In this document: positions 1 to 7,343 of the stretch, in pieces | Layout: each line of letters starts with the position of its first letter | Position numbering within the stretch: position 1 is the stretch's first letter | NCBI GenBank assembly: GCA_021783235.1 | Contig: JAJXUD010000016.1 | Location: forward strand, 1 to 64,000 | From: Myxococcales bacterium | Lineage (GTDB): Bacteria; Myxococcota; Myxococcia; Myxococcales; JAKAPL01 | DNA: 64,000 bases | Direction: 5' to 3' | Made by a program: the position numbers and the translations under genes | The notes under the pieces: generated by a model | What the model was told of the DNA's origin: nothing | Seen by the model: only the letters and a program-made list of their open reading frames with translations | Database searches by the model: none

Positions 1-356
1 CGCACCCGGACTCGACCTCCCCGCAGGTGGACTCGTGCTCCCCGCACGCGGACTCGTGCTCCCCGCACCCGGACTCGACCTCCCCGCAGGTGGACTCGTG
101 CTCCCCGCACGCGGACTCGCGCTCCCCGCACGTGGACTCGTGCTCCCCGCACGCGGACTCGACCTCCCCGCACGTGGACTCGTGCTCCCCGCACGCGGAC
201 TCGACCTCCCCGCACGTGGACTCGTGCTCCCCGCACGCGGACTCGACCTCCCCGCACGTGGGCTCGTGCTCCCCGCACGTGGACTCGTGCTCCCCGCACG
301 TGGACTCGGCCTCCCCGCACCTGGGCTCGTGCTCCGCGCACGTGGACTCGACCTCC
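1..356. repeat. 21-bp tandem repeat array, about 17 units
   Basis: The left edge opens inside an uninterrupted array of a 21-bp unit (approximately ggactcgtgctccccgcacg plus one base) that runs to about position 356, the last two units being the most divergent. Variation is concentrated at two spots in the unit (tg/ac/cg/gc after gactcg, and cgc/cgt/ccc/ggt after ccccgca). Because 21 is a multiple of 3 the array is open in many frames: Leu-Pro-Ala-Arg-Gly-Leu-Val/Asp heptads in one forward frame, Asp-Ser-Cys-Ser-Pro-His-Ala heptads in another, and an Arg/Thr/Pro-rich frame that comes in from outside the window and stops at 367-369. Which frame, if any, is translated cannot be decided here. 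There are no spacers, so it is not a CRISPR array. Confidence 0.95.
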
Positions 357-413
357 CGAAGAAAAGTGAGCGGCCGATGTCAGGGATCTCGGCGTTCTCG
401 AGAAAGGGGGACC

Positions 414-443
414 TTGCCCCTCGCGCTGCCGGTCGTCTATACC
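414..443 (+). promoter_or_regulatory. Predicted sigma70-type promoter for the 452 gene
   Basis: TTGCCC (414-419) and TATACC (438-443) are separated by 18 nt. The ATG at 452 lies 8 nt beyond the -10 element, so the transcript would start at or next to the start codon. The same geometry recurs before several other genes of the window. Confidence 0.5.
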
Positions 444-451
444 GCCGCGGC

Positions 452-1795
452 ATGGCCGGGCCCGAACGCGCGCACCTCGATCTCGCCGAGCGGTTCGCCC
501 GCGCCCAGCGCCGACGACTCCTCGGCCGGCGGGCCCCGTGGCTCGCGCGCGCCGCTTCGGGAGCTGGGCTGCCCGCGGACCTCGGGGAGCACGGTGCCGC
601 GTCCGTCCGCGCGGTCGCCCTCGCCGCGGAGGGAGCGGTGATCGACGAGGGGCTCGCTCGCCTGGCCGAGGCCCGGGCCCACGGGGGGGCTCGCGAGGTC
701 GGGACGCCGATGGAGGCGCTTTGGCGGCTCGCCGTCGAGCCGGAGGGTGACGCGCGGGGCGCCCTCGCGGCCTCGCTTTCGCGATCGATCCGCGACCCCG
801 CGCTCGCGCTCGCGGGAGCCTTCGCGCGCGTGCTCGAGCGGGCCGCCGAGGCGGGCGTGCCAGAGGTCGCCTCCGAAGCAGACGAGCGCGCGGCGAAGCT
901 GCTCATCGCCGCGACGGAGGATCCCGTCCGCGACGTCCTGGACTGGGCGACCGTTCGGCTCGGGCGCGGGCGGCGGGAGAAGCTCTCGTGGAGCGACTCC
1001 TTTCGCGCACTCTGGAACCGCCCGGCCGAGCTTCGCCTCCGGCCGGCCGCCGACCCCTGGCCGGCCCTGGCGGGTTGGCGGGCGAGGATCGGCGCGCCGC
1101 TCGAGGACGACGTCGGGCTGGAGGCGGCGCCGGCGACGATCGGGTGGGGAAGCTGGGCGGTCCGGGCGGGGGGGAAGGCGCGCATCGGGGTCGCGGCTCC
1201 GCCGGGCGCCCCGCGCTGGAGACTCGCCTTGCAGTCCATCGGCCGCTGGGATGCCCTGCGCGAAGGGGGGCGGCGGGCGTTCCTTCCGGCGGACCCGGCC
1301 TCGGCCGAGCTTCTCCCTTCGCTCTGGCCGTTGCTCCTCGCCGATCGGCTCTTCCTCGAGCGGGGCGTGGGGGCGCCTGGGGTCGATCTCGACGACGTGC
1401 GTCGCCTCGCGCTCTCGGAGCTGCTCTGCGCGCGGCTCGGCGCGGCGGCCGTGCTCGTCCGCCGTGGCTTCCAGGAGAGCCGCTCGGTCGAGGGGGCCCG
1501 GGGCGAGGCGGCCGACCGCTTCCGCGTCGCGCTCTACGCCCCGATCGCGCCCGAGCTCGGGCTGCTGCTCTGCGCGCCATGGCAGCCGTCGTCCTCCGAG
1601 CCGCGGGCGATCCTCGCCGCGATCGGACTCGCCTCGGAGCTGCGCGAGCGGTTCGACGTCGATTGGTGGCGCAACCCGCGGGTCTGGCCCGAGCTGCGCC
1701 GGATCGCCTCCGAGGCCGGCACGGCGACGCTGCCGCCGCAGCCAGCCGAGCGGGCGCCGCTCGACCGCTGGATCGTGGAGAAGCTCGGCGCCTAG
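452..1795 (+). CDS. Conserved-looking protein of unknown function, 447 aa
   Basis: I do not recognise the family. The product is soluble-looking, rich in Ala, Arg and Leu, with no signal peptide, clear membrane segment or catalytic motif that I can name. It has a long helical N-terminal half and a Trp/Leu-rich C-terminal half that ends with a DRWIVEKLG-like tail. The start at 452 was chosen because a promoter-like TTGCCC/TATACC pair ends 8 nt upstream. An in-frame ATG at 377 would add 25 residues but would lie upstream of that promoter. The frame also stays open back through the tandem repeat to position 35, which I attribute to the repeat rather than to the gene. It converges with the small lipoprotein gene downstream (12-nt gap). 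Confidence 0.7.
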   Translation: MAGPERAHLDLAERFARAQRRRLLGRRAPWLARAASGAGLPADLGEHGAASVRAVALAAEGAVIDEGLARLAEARAHGGAREVGTPMEALWRLAVEPEGDARGALAASLSRSIRDPALALAGAFARVLERAAEAGVPEVASEADERAAKLLIAATEDPVRDVLDWATVRLGRGRREKLSWSDSFRALWNRPAELRLRPAADPWPALAGWRARIGAPLEDDVGLEAAPATIGWGSWAVRAGGKARIGVAAPPGAPRWRLALQSIGRWDALREGGRRAFLPADPASAELLPSLWPLLLADRLFLERGVGAPGVDLDDVRRLALSELLCARLGAAAVLVRRGFQESRSVEGARGEAADRFRVALYAPIAPELGLLLCAPWQPSSSEPRAILAAIGLASELRERFDVDWWRNPRVWPELRRIASEAGTATLPPQPAERAPLDRWIVEKLGA

Positions 1796-1807
1796 CTGGC
1801 GCGCCGA

Positions 1808-1933
1808 CTACCGGCTCGCCTGGGTCGTCGGACGGGCCTGCCGGACCTGAGCGAGCGGATCGGGAGGCGCCACCGCGACGCAGCAGCAACCCGCGAGCGA
1901 GAGGAGCGCGACAGCGAGAAAGAGGTTCTTCAC
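1808..1933 (-). CDS. Small lipoprotein, 41 aa
   Basis: A GTG-initiated reading frame encodes MKNLFLAVALLSLAGCCC followed by a short polar tail ending in QASR. The Lys-containing n-region, hydrophobic core and LAGC lipobox are a textbook lipoprotein signal, so the mature peptide would be about 26 residues starting with three cysteines in a row. The gene starts 8 nt after the stop of the 101-aa gene upstream on the same strand and is probably its operon partner. Function unknown. Similar tiny lipoproteins include entericidin-type peptides, but nothing specific ties this one to them. The short length makes the call tentative; the clean signal peptide supports it. Confidence 0.6.
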   Translation of the reverse strand: MKNLFLAVALLSLAGCCCVAVAPPDPLAQVRQARPTTQASR

Positions 1934-1941
1934 CCGAGAGC

Positions 1942-2247
1942 TCACTTGCGGCGGAGGGCGCGGACGATCTTGTCCTTGGTCTTCGATGCCTTGGGGGCCG
2001 CCTGGCCCAGGCCGTAGACGTGCCCCATCGCCTGGAAGGCGCGCAGCTCGATCTCGGCGATCCGGGCCTTGGCCTCGGGATGCTCCTGGCCGACGCGCGC
2101 GAGCGGCGTCCGCGCCGATGAACCGAGGCCGTTGCGGAGCCGGAGGACCCGCTCCTCCTCGGCGGTGAGCGAGCCCGCCCGGGCCGCCCGCTCGAGCGCC
2201 CGTTCGGTCACGGTCACGGTCCGCTCGCTGGTCGATTTCTTGGGCAT
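1942..2247 (-). CDS. Small basic protein of unknown function, 101 aa
   Basis: The start MPKKSTSER at 2247 is preceded by AGGAG at suitable spacing, so I prefer it to an upstream in-frame start at 2304. The protein is short, charged and largely helical: a Lys/Arg N-terminus, a central segment with an EEERVLRLRNG motif, a helix carrying AEIELRAFQAMGHVYG, and a very basic C-terminus (KTKDKIVRALRRK). There is no signal peptide or membrane segment. The basic ends would suit nucleic-acid binding, but this is only inference. It is followed within 8 nt by the 41-aa lipoprotein gene and lies 85 nt after the end of the upstream lipoprotein gene on the same strand. Confidence 0.7.
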   Translation of the reverse strand: MPKKSTSERTVTVTERALERAARAGSLTAEEERVLRLRNGLGSSARTPLARVGQEHPEAKARIAEIELRAFQAMGHVYGLGQAAPKASKTKDKIVRALRRK

Positions 2248-2332
2248 CGGGGATCTCCTCGGCTGGAATGAAACCGGTCCGGCGACCGCAGTGTCGCCCG
2301 TCACGTAATCCTAGGGCTGGCCAAGAACGCCG

Positions 2333-3325
2333 TCAATTTTTCTGCCGGCCGCTCTCTTCTCGGGCGGCAGGCTGGGACGGCGCCCCGGGGGTTCCCCCGT
2401 CGGTCAGCTCCGCGAAGCCGAAGCGCGCGAGCGTGCCAGCCGGCCCCCGCGGCCGTCGTGGCGGTGGCAGCGGCTTGGACGGCTCCTCGATGGCGATGGC
2501 CTCGCCCACGTGCCGCAAGGTCTCGGAGAGCTCGGCCGTCGCGTGCGCCGTCCCGGCATCCCCGCTCGCCGTCCAGCGGACGTCGAGCGTCGCGGCGAGG
2601 ACCACTCCGCTCTCGCGATCGACGCAGACGTCGCCGGAGGCCTCCTCGAGCCGCCGGCCATGGAGAAAGGCGAAGCGCTTCGAGGTGCCGTCGTCGAGCC
2701 TCCCCTCGAACCGCTCCGGCCGGAGCGGCGGACGCGCCTCGCCGAGCGAGATCTCGTAGCGCTCGCAGCGGCGGCCCGCGACCTGACGCTCGCCCGCCGG
2801 CGCGAGGTGGAAGGCGCGGTCGGCCTCGAGGTAGAGCGCGCCCAAGGCGCCCCAGACGAGGTCGCGGTCGCGACTGAACTCGTCGTTGACCTCGCGCTGC
2901 ACGAACGGCCCATAGCGACTGCGGCCGTAGAGGGCTCCCTTCGCGAGCAAGAGCTCCATGCCGCTCCCGCTGCTCTCGAGGAGCCGCAGGTGGACGTCGC
3001 CTTCGCTCGACTGCTCGACCAGCCGATCCTCGGTGAGCGAGAGCGTCTGCCCCGGGCCGCGGAACGAGGTGTGGAGTGTCCCGCGGAGGGTGAACGAGCC
3101 GAGCCGCCGCGCCGCCTCGGCCTCGCCCATGCCGAGCACGTGGTCCGCCAGCGCGGGATCCTCCGCGAGCTTGGCCGCGTCGATGGGGAGCTGCCACGGC
3201 GCCAAAGGCTCCGCGGGGTGGGCCGCGAAGATCCGCTCCTTCGCGCGGCCGTTGTCCGACCGCCCGCCGCCGAAGCAGCCGGCGACGAGGAGCGTCGTCG
3301 CGACGAGGATCGAAGAACGTCTCAA
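2333..3325 (-). CDS. Lipoprotein of unknown function, 330 aa (TTG start)
   Basis: The N-terminus MRRSSILVATTLLVAGC is a lipoprotein signal with an LVAGC lipobox, so the product should be anchored in a membrane facing the periplasm. The mature part (about 313 residues) contains repeated beta-rich stretches of the kind seen in LolA/LppX-like lipid-carrier folds (for example FTLRGTLHTSF and RRCERYEISLGEA), but the similarity is too weak for a firm call. The only start that gives the complete signal peptide is TTG at 3325-3323. It overlaps the mutY stop codon as TTGA, so translation is probably coupled to mutY. The C-terminal 60 residues are Pro/Gly/Arg-rich. Confidence 0.75.
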   Translation of the reverse strand: MRRSSILVATTLLVAGCFGGGRSDNGRAKERIFAAHPAEPLAPWQLPIDAAKLAEDPALADHVLGMGEAEAARRLGSFTLRGTLHTSFRGPGQTLSLTEDRLVEQSSEGDVHLRLLESSGSGMELLLAKGALYGRSRYGPFVQREVNDEFSRDRDLVWGALGALYLEADRAFHLAPAGERQVAGRRCERYEISLGEARPPLRPERFEGRLDDGTSKRFAFLHGRRLEEASGDVCVDRESGVVLAATLDVRWTASGDAGTAHATAELSETLRHVGEAIAIEEPSKPLPPPRRPRGPAGTLARFGFAELTDGGTPGAPSQPAAREESGRQKN

Positions 3326-4479
3326 GGGGCGCCGAGCCTAGCAGAGGCGCGTTGGTGCGTCACCGTGCGGCGCGCCGGTCGGTCTGCTCGCCCATCGAGC
3401 TTCGCGAGCAGCTTGCGCGTCACGGACGAGAGGCCGAGCGACGCCAGATCCTCGCGGCCCGCGAAGCGCACCCCGAGATAGCCCGTGAGGGCGCTCGGCG
3501 AGCCGGACGAGGTCGCGGCGTGGGCGACGACTCGTAGGTCGCGGTGGGTGAGGATCTGCGAGACCTCCGCGACGGCGGCGCCCACCCGGACCCGAATCCC
3601 GAGCCGTTCTCGGAGGAGCCGCGCGAGCTCGCGCCGCTCGTCCCCGGTACTGGAAAGCTCGCCCCCCGGGAGCTCCCAGAGCCCGCCGAAGAGGCCGCGC
3701 TCGGGACGGCGCGCGAGCAGGATCCTGCCTCGCTCGTCGCGCAGGACCGCCGCCACCCAGGAGAGCCGGCGCCGGGCCGTGGGCTTGCGCGCCGGCGGGA
3801 TCTCCGCCTGCAGCCCGAGCCTTCGCGCGACGCAGGGCTCGCGCCAGGGGCAGAGGGGGCAGGAGGGCGTCGCAGGAGCGCAGAGCGAGGCGCCGAGGTC
3901 CATCACCGCCTGGTTCAGCTCCGAAGGCTTGCCGTGGGCGAGCAGCGGCCGGACGAGCTCCCGAAGCAGCGGCTCGGCCTCGGCGCGGGCCGCCCTCAGC
4001 CCGACGAGCCGGCCGTAGACGCGCAGCGCGTTTCCGTCGATGGCGGGCTCCGGGCGCTCGAAGGCGATCGAGGCGACGGCGGCGGCGGTGTAGGGGCCGA
4101 AGCCGGGCAGCGACCGGAGTTCGTCCATCGTGTCGGGAAAGGCGCCGCGCAGGGCGATCTCCTTCGCGGCGGCGTGCATGGCTCGCGCCCGGGCGTAGTA
4201 GCCGAGGCCGGACCAGCGCGCGAGCAGCTCGGGCAGCTCGGCCCGGGCCAGCGCCTCGACCGTCGGGAAGGCCTCGAGGAAGCGGCTGAAGTAGCCCTTG
4301 CCGAGCACGGTCGCGACCTGGGTCTGCTGGAGCATGACCTCCGAGAGCCAGATGGCGTAGGGATCCTTCAGCCCGCGCCACGGCAGGCTGCGCGCCGCCG
4401 CCCGGTACCAGAGGGCCAGCGAGCTGGCGAGCGCCTCGGCCGAGGCCGGAAGGCTAGCGCTCCCGCTCGATGAGCGCAT
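3322..4479 (-). CDS. mutY: A/G-specific adenine DNA glycosylase MutY
   Basis: MutY removes adenine mispaired with 8-oxoguanine or guanine in base-excision repair. The 385-aa product has the whole family signature: catalytic Glu47 in SEVMLQQTQV, the helix-hairpin-helix LPGFGPYTAAAV, catalytic Asp148 in PAIDGNALRVYG, and the four iron-sulfur cysteines in the expected C-x6-C-x2-C-x5-C spacing (LCAPATPSCPLCPWREPC). The C-terminal third is the NUDIX-like 8-oxoG recognition domain (GLFGGLWELPGGEL). The ATG at 4479 makes a 26-nt overlap with the end of folE2. A longer in-frame extension upstream is only an open shadow of folE2. The stop overlaps the TTG start of the next lipoprotein gene. Confidence 0.96.
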   Translation of the reverse strand: MRSSSGSASLPASAEALASSLALWYRAAARSLPWRGLKDPYAIWLSEVMLQQTQVATVLGKGYFSRFLEAFPTVEALARAELPELLARWSGLGYYARARAMHAAAKEIALRGAFPDTMDELRSLPGFGPYTAAAVASIAFERPEPAIDGNALRVYGRLVGLRAARAEAEPLLRELVRPLLAHGKPSELNQAVMDLGASLCAPATPSCPLCPWREPCVARRLGLQAEIPPARKPTARRRLSWVAAVLRDERGRILLARRPERGLFGGLWELPGGELSSTGDERRELARLLRERLGIRVRVGAAVAEVSQILTHRDLRVVAHAATSSGSPSALTGYLGVRFAGREDLASLGLSSVTRKLLAKLDGRADRPARRTVTHQRASARLGAP

Positions 4480-5236
4480 AGGCGTCGTGGGCATGAATGC
4501 TCTCTTCGCTCCAGGCCTCGATGCGGTGGGCGAGCACCCCCTCGATCCGGCCGATGGCGAGCGAGGCGTCTCGGACGACGTCCTCGACGAAGGCCGGCTT
4601 CTCGTACGCCCGCTCCGTGACCCACTTCTCGTCTGGGCGCTTGAGCACGGGGAAGAGGGGACAGCTCGCCGCCCCCTCGATCGCCTCGAGGATGGAGAGG
4701 TAGGGAACGCCCGCGCTCGTGCGGACGCTCGCCTCGACCCGGCAGCGCTGGTTGTGCGCTCCCGCGCGGGCGATCTCCTTCGAGCAGGGGCAGAGGGTCT
4801 GGACGGTGGCGAAGAGCCGCTGCCAGAGGATCCGCTCGCTCCCGTGGGCGCGCGCCTCGAAGCCCGCCTCGACCTCGAGGAGGCCCGAGGCACCGCTGAC
4901 GGGCGCGCGCCGCTCGAGGACGATGCCGAAGCGGCCGCGGACGACGCCGGCCTCGGAGTCGAGGCGGCGGGCGAGCTCCACGGCGCGGGTCGGTAGCTCG
5001 GCGAGGGCGAGCCTCTCGTTCCAGCTGGAGACCGCCTCGCCGAAGCGAGAGAGGTGGGCGCCGCGCCGTTCGCCGCCGAGGGAGACGCCGAGGGAAAGCC
5101 GCACGCTGGTTGGGCCGTGGGCCGTCCGGCCGTCGAAGACGGCGAGCCTCGCGAGGTAGCCGCGCACCCCGACCTCGGGCAGCGGCAAGGCGCGCGGGTC
5201 TGGCCGCGCGTGGACGTCGGGGAGGGAGTCGTTCAC
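4454..5236 (-). CDS. folE2: GTP cyclohydrolase FolE2 (type IB)
   Basis: FolE2 converts GTP to 7,8-dihydroneopterin triphosphate at the head of tetrahydrofolate (and possibly queuosine) synthesis, using a broader range of metals than zinc-dependent FolE. The 260-aa protein shows the family hallmarks: the CPCSKEI metal-site motif, the following HNQR, and a C-terminal DEKWVTERAYEKPAFVED block. The GTG start at 5236-5234 overlaps the TGA of the upstream lipoprotein gene (GTGA), and the frame is otherwise open far upstream only as a shadow. There is no Zur-like box that I can identify. Its place between a lipoprotein and mutY looks like a housekeeping operon rather than a folate cluster. Confidence 0.93.
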   Translation of the reverse strand: MNDSLPDVHARPDPRALPLPEVGVRGYLARLAVFDGRTAHGPTSVRLSLGVSLGGERRGAHLSRFGEAVSSWNERLALAELPTRAVELARRLDSEAGVVRGRFGIVLERRAPVSGASGLLEVEAGFEARAHGSERILWQRLFATVQTLCPCSKEIARAGAHNQRCRVEASVRTSAGVPYLSILEAIEGAASCPLFPVLKRPDEKWVTERAYEKPAFVEDVVRDASLAIGRIEGVLAHRIEAWSEESIHAHDAYALIERER

Positions 5237-7191
5237 GGCGTCTCGCAGGTGAGCGCGCTGCCCGGGCTGCCATAGCTTCCCATGCTGCCCGAGGGCGAGA
5301 AGGTGAACTGCGGGGGAAGGCTCCCCCCGTCGGCCGCGAGGTGACCGCCGCCGATCCAGTGGATGGTGCCGACGTGCCAGAGCTGGCAGGGGGAGGTGAG
5401 GATCGCGCCGAGGGGCGAGCCGCCGTCGATCTCGGCGCCGCCCACGAAGGTCCGGATCGAGGCCGTCGCCTGCGGCACGCACTCTCCGTTCAGGCAGGCG
5501 GGATAAGGGATCGCGCAGTCGGAGGAGGTCTGGCAGCCGGCGTCGGCCTCGCCCTGGCTCGGCGCGTAGTAGTGAACGTAGAGCTCGTAGTCGGCGCCGG
5601 CCTCGGGCCCGGTGAGGCTCACGACGTCGAGCGGCTCGCTCGGCAGCGGCGCGTCGCCGAACTGGGCGGCGAGGAGTGGGTCGTCGAAGTCGCGCGCGCC
5701 GAGCGCGTCCTTCTGGCCCCAGTCGACCAAGGTCGGGTAGGGCTGCCCCGGCGAGACGAGACAGGGCGACGATCCGGTGCCGTAGTCCGCGGCCGGCAGG
5801 CAGTCGCAGTAGAAGCAGTCCTGCGCGGGGTCGCCGACGAGCGACTGCGGGGCCGGCCCGGCGTCGGGGTTTTCGACCCGGACGAGGTGCAGGTCGAGGT
5901 CCACCGGGACGGGCGACTGCCAGGTCAGCTCGGCGGAGAGATCGTCGTGCGGCTGCACCGGAAAGGCCGCCTGCGCCCCCGCCGAGAGGCCCGCCGAATC
6001 GGTGGCCGAGAGCTGCACGGTGTAGAGGCCGGCCACGTCGAAGAGGAGCGAGCGCTGCTCGGGGTGGCCGGAGACGGGAGCGAGTTGCGCCGAGGAGCCG
6101 GCCGGCCCGGCCAATGCGAAGGCGTAGGCGAGGTTCTGCCCGTCCTGGGGGTCCGAGGAGCAGCCTGGCGACGGCTCTGCCGTCAGCAGCACGCGGTCGA
6201 GGGGCCCGGGAGGGAGGATCGAGGGCTGGGCGGAGAGGGGCTTCGTGGGGTCGAGCTGCGGGGGACCGACGCTCTGGCCGGCCGCGTAGCCGATCTCCAG
6301 GACTCCGAGGCAAGCGGTCGGCTTCCCCGGCGCCTCCCCGCTCCCGGCGAGCGCGATTGCGGGCGGCGCGCTGGAGGACCAACGGGGGTCGTCGCTCGTC
6401 ACCGAGAGGGTCCCCGCGAGCGCCCCGCTCTTTTTCGGGGCGAGCGTCACGTGGAAGGCGAGCGAGAGCCCTTGGGCCGCCGACAGCGTCAGAGGCCCAT
6501 TCACCGGCTCGACGATCGAGAAGCCCGCTGCCCGCGCCGCCGCGTCGAGCGCGAGCGCCGTCACCGTGAGCGGTACGTCCGCGCGGTCGACGAGGTCGAT
6601 CTCCTGCGGCGGGGAGACGCCATTCGGCGGGACCTGGCCGAGCGCCACCGTCACCGGCCCCTGCGAGAGGCAGCGCTGGGTCGTCGGCGTCTCTGCCCAG
6701 CAGAGGTCGACCGTGGGCGCGGCAGCCTTCCCCGCGAGCGCGACGGCGATCGTCGGGTGGGCGGGGTCGTCCGTCGCGAGGGTCAGGGTCGCCTGCTCGG
6801 CCACGTCGCCGGCCGGGATCGGGTTCGGCAGCGTCGGGGCGAAGGTCACCGTGAAGCCCTTCGCCGAGCTCGCCGGGATCGTCTGCGGCGCCGCCGGCGA
6901 GACCGAGAAGAGCGCCGCCTGAGGGCCGGAGAGCGAGAGCGAGGTGACGCGGGCGTCGACGGTGGAGACCGAGGCGACGGTGAAGCTCTGGCTCGCCGTC
7001 GCGCCGAAGGCCGTCACCGGGAAGACGAGCGACGAGAGGGGCTGCCCGCCGCTCGTCTCGAACTTCACCGCCGGGGAGACCTCCTGCACCGACGGCCCGC
7101 GGCAGCAGGCCGAGAGCGCGAGCAGGCCCACGGCCGAGAGGCGCGGGCTCACCCAGTTGACCCCGCCGGAACGAGCGGCCCGTTTCGGCAT
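5233..7191 (-). CDS. Secreted lipoprotein with choice-of-anchor (ASH-like) domains, 652 aa
   Basis: The N-terminus (VSPRLSAVGLLALSACC) is a lipoprotein signal with an LSAC lipobox. The mature chain opens with two repeats typical of choice-of-anchor D/ASPM-SPD2-hydin domains (QSFTVASVSTVDARVTSLSL..., then FTVTFAPTLPNPIPAGD and a second GLSLAFHVTLAPKKSGALAG block). A PKD/Ig-like segment follows (VLLTAEPSPGCSSDPQDG... VAGLYTVQLSATDSAGLSAG). The C-terminal third has clustered cysteines and an acidic metal-site-like DLDLHLVRVENPDAG. It is probably a surface-exposed adhesive or structural protein. Start: ATG at 7191 is used; GTG at 7152 would give a shorter n-region and is equally possible. It is the first gene of the run folE2-mutY-lipoprotein, with a GTGA overlap to folE2. 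Confidence 0.8.
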   Translation of the reverse strand: MPKRAARSGGVNWVSPRLSAVGLLALSACCRGPSVQEVSPAVKFETSGGQPLSSLVFPVTAFGATASQSFTVASVSTVDARVTSLSLSGPQAALFSVSPAAPQTIPASSAKGFTVTFAPTLPNPIPAGDVAEQATLTLATDDPAHPTIAVALAGKAAAPTVDLCWAETPTTQRCLSQGPVTVALGQVPPNGVSPPQEIDLVDRADVPLTVTALALDAAARAAGFSIVEPVNGPLTLSAAQGLSLAFHVTLAPKKSGALAGTLSVTSDDPRWSSSAPPAIALAGSGEAPGKPTACLGVLEIGYAAGQSVGPPQLDPTKPLSAQPSILPPGPLDRVLLTAEPSPGCSSDPQDGQNLAYAFALAGPAGSSAQLAPVSGHPEQRSLLFDVAGLYTVQLSATDSAGLSAGAQAAFPVQPHDDLSAELTWQSPVPVDLDLHLVRVENPDAGPAPQSLVGDPAQDCFYCDCLPAADYGTGSSPCLVSPGQPYPTLVDWGQKDALGARDFDDPLLAAQFGDAPLPSEPLDVVSLTGPEAGADYELYVHYYAPSQGEADAGCQTSSDCAIPYPACLNGECVPQATASIRTFVGGAEIDGGSPLGAILTSPCQLWHVGTIHWIGGGHLAADGGSLPPQFTFSPSGSMGSYGSPGSALTCETP

Positions 7192-7225
7192 TCGGGGCAG
7201 GCTGGCCCTTCGACGGAGGGCGTGC

Positions 7226-7272
7226 CGCCCTCCCTGCCAGGCCGCTGGCGCAGCCTGGCATTCCCTCCCTGC
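7226..7272. repeat. Inverted and direct repeats in the 152-nt gap before the 7191 gene
   Basis: A perfect 8-bp inverted repeat, tgccaggc (7233-7240) and gcctggca (7251-7258) with a 10-nt loop, lies between two copies of ccctccctgcca (7226-7237 and 7261-7272). The gap separates two minus-strand genes. There is no T-run, so a classical terminator is not supported. A processing hairpin or protein-binding site is possible. Confidence 0.55.
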
Positions 7273-7343
7273 CACGGCCGGACTCCCGGCCGGGCCGCCT
7301 CCGGCGGCCGGATCGATCGCTCCGCTGCTCGTGACGGGGTCCA

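Noticed and set aside
1-356. CRISPR array
   Set aside because: The 21-bp units follow each other directly without spacers, and no cas genes are seen.
27-641. Long Asp/Ser/Pro/His-repeat reading frame on the plus strand as a gene
   Set aside because: It exists because the 21-bp repeat is open in several frames. After the repeat it becomes an Arg/Ser/Pro-rich frame overlapping the better-supported gene at 452.
6436-6460. Terminator from a GC-rich inverted repeat with a T-run in its loop
   Set aside because: It lies inside the coding sequence of the choice-of-anchor lipoprotein and the T-run is in the loop, not after the stem.
4454-7261. A single 935-residue protein including FolE2
   Set aside because: Only the last 260 residues look like a protein family (FolE2). 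The upstream part is an out-of-frame shadow of the 5233-7191 lipoprotein gene.
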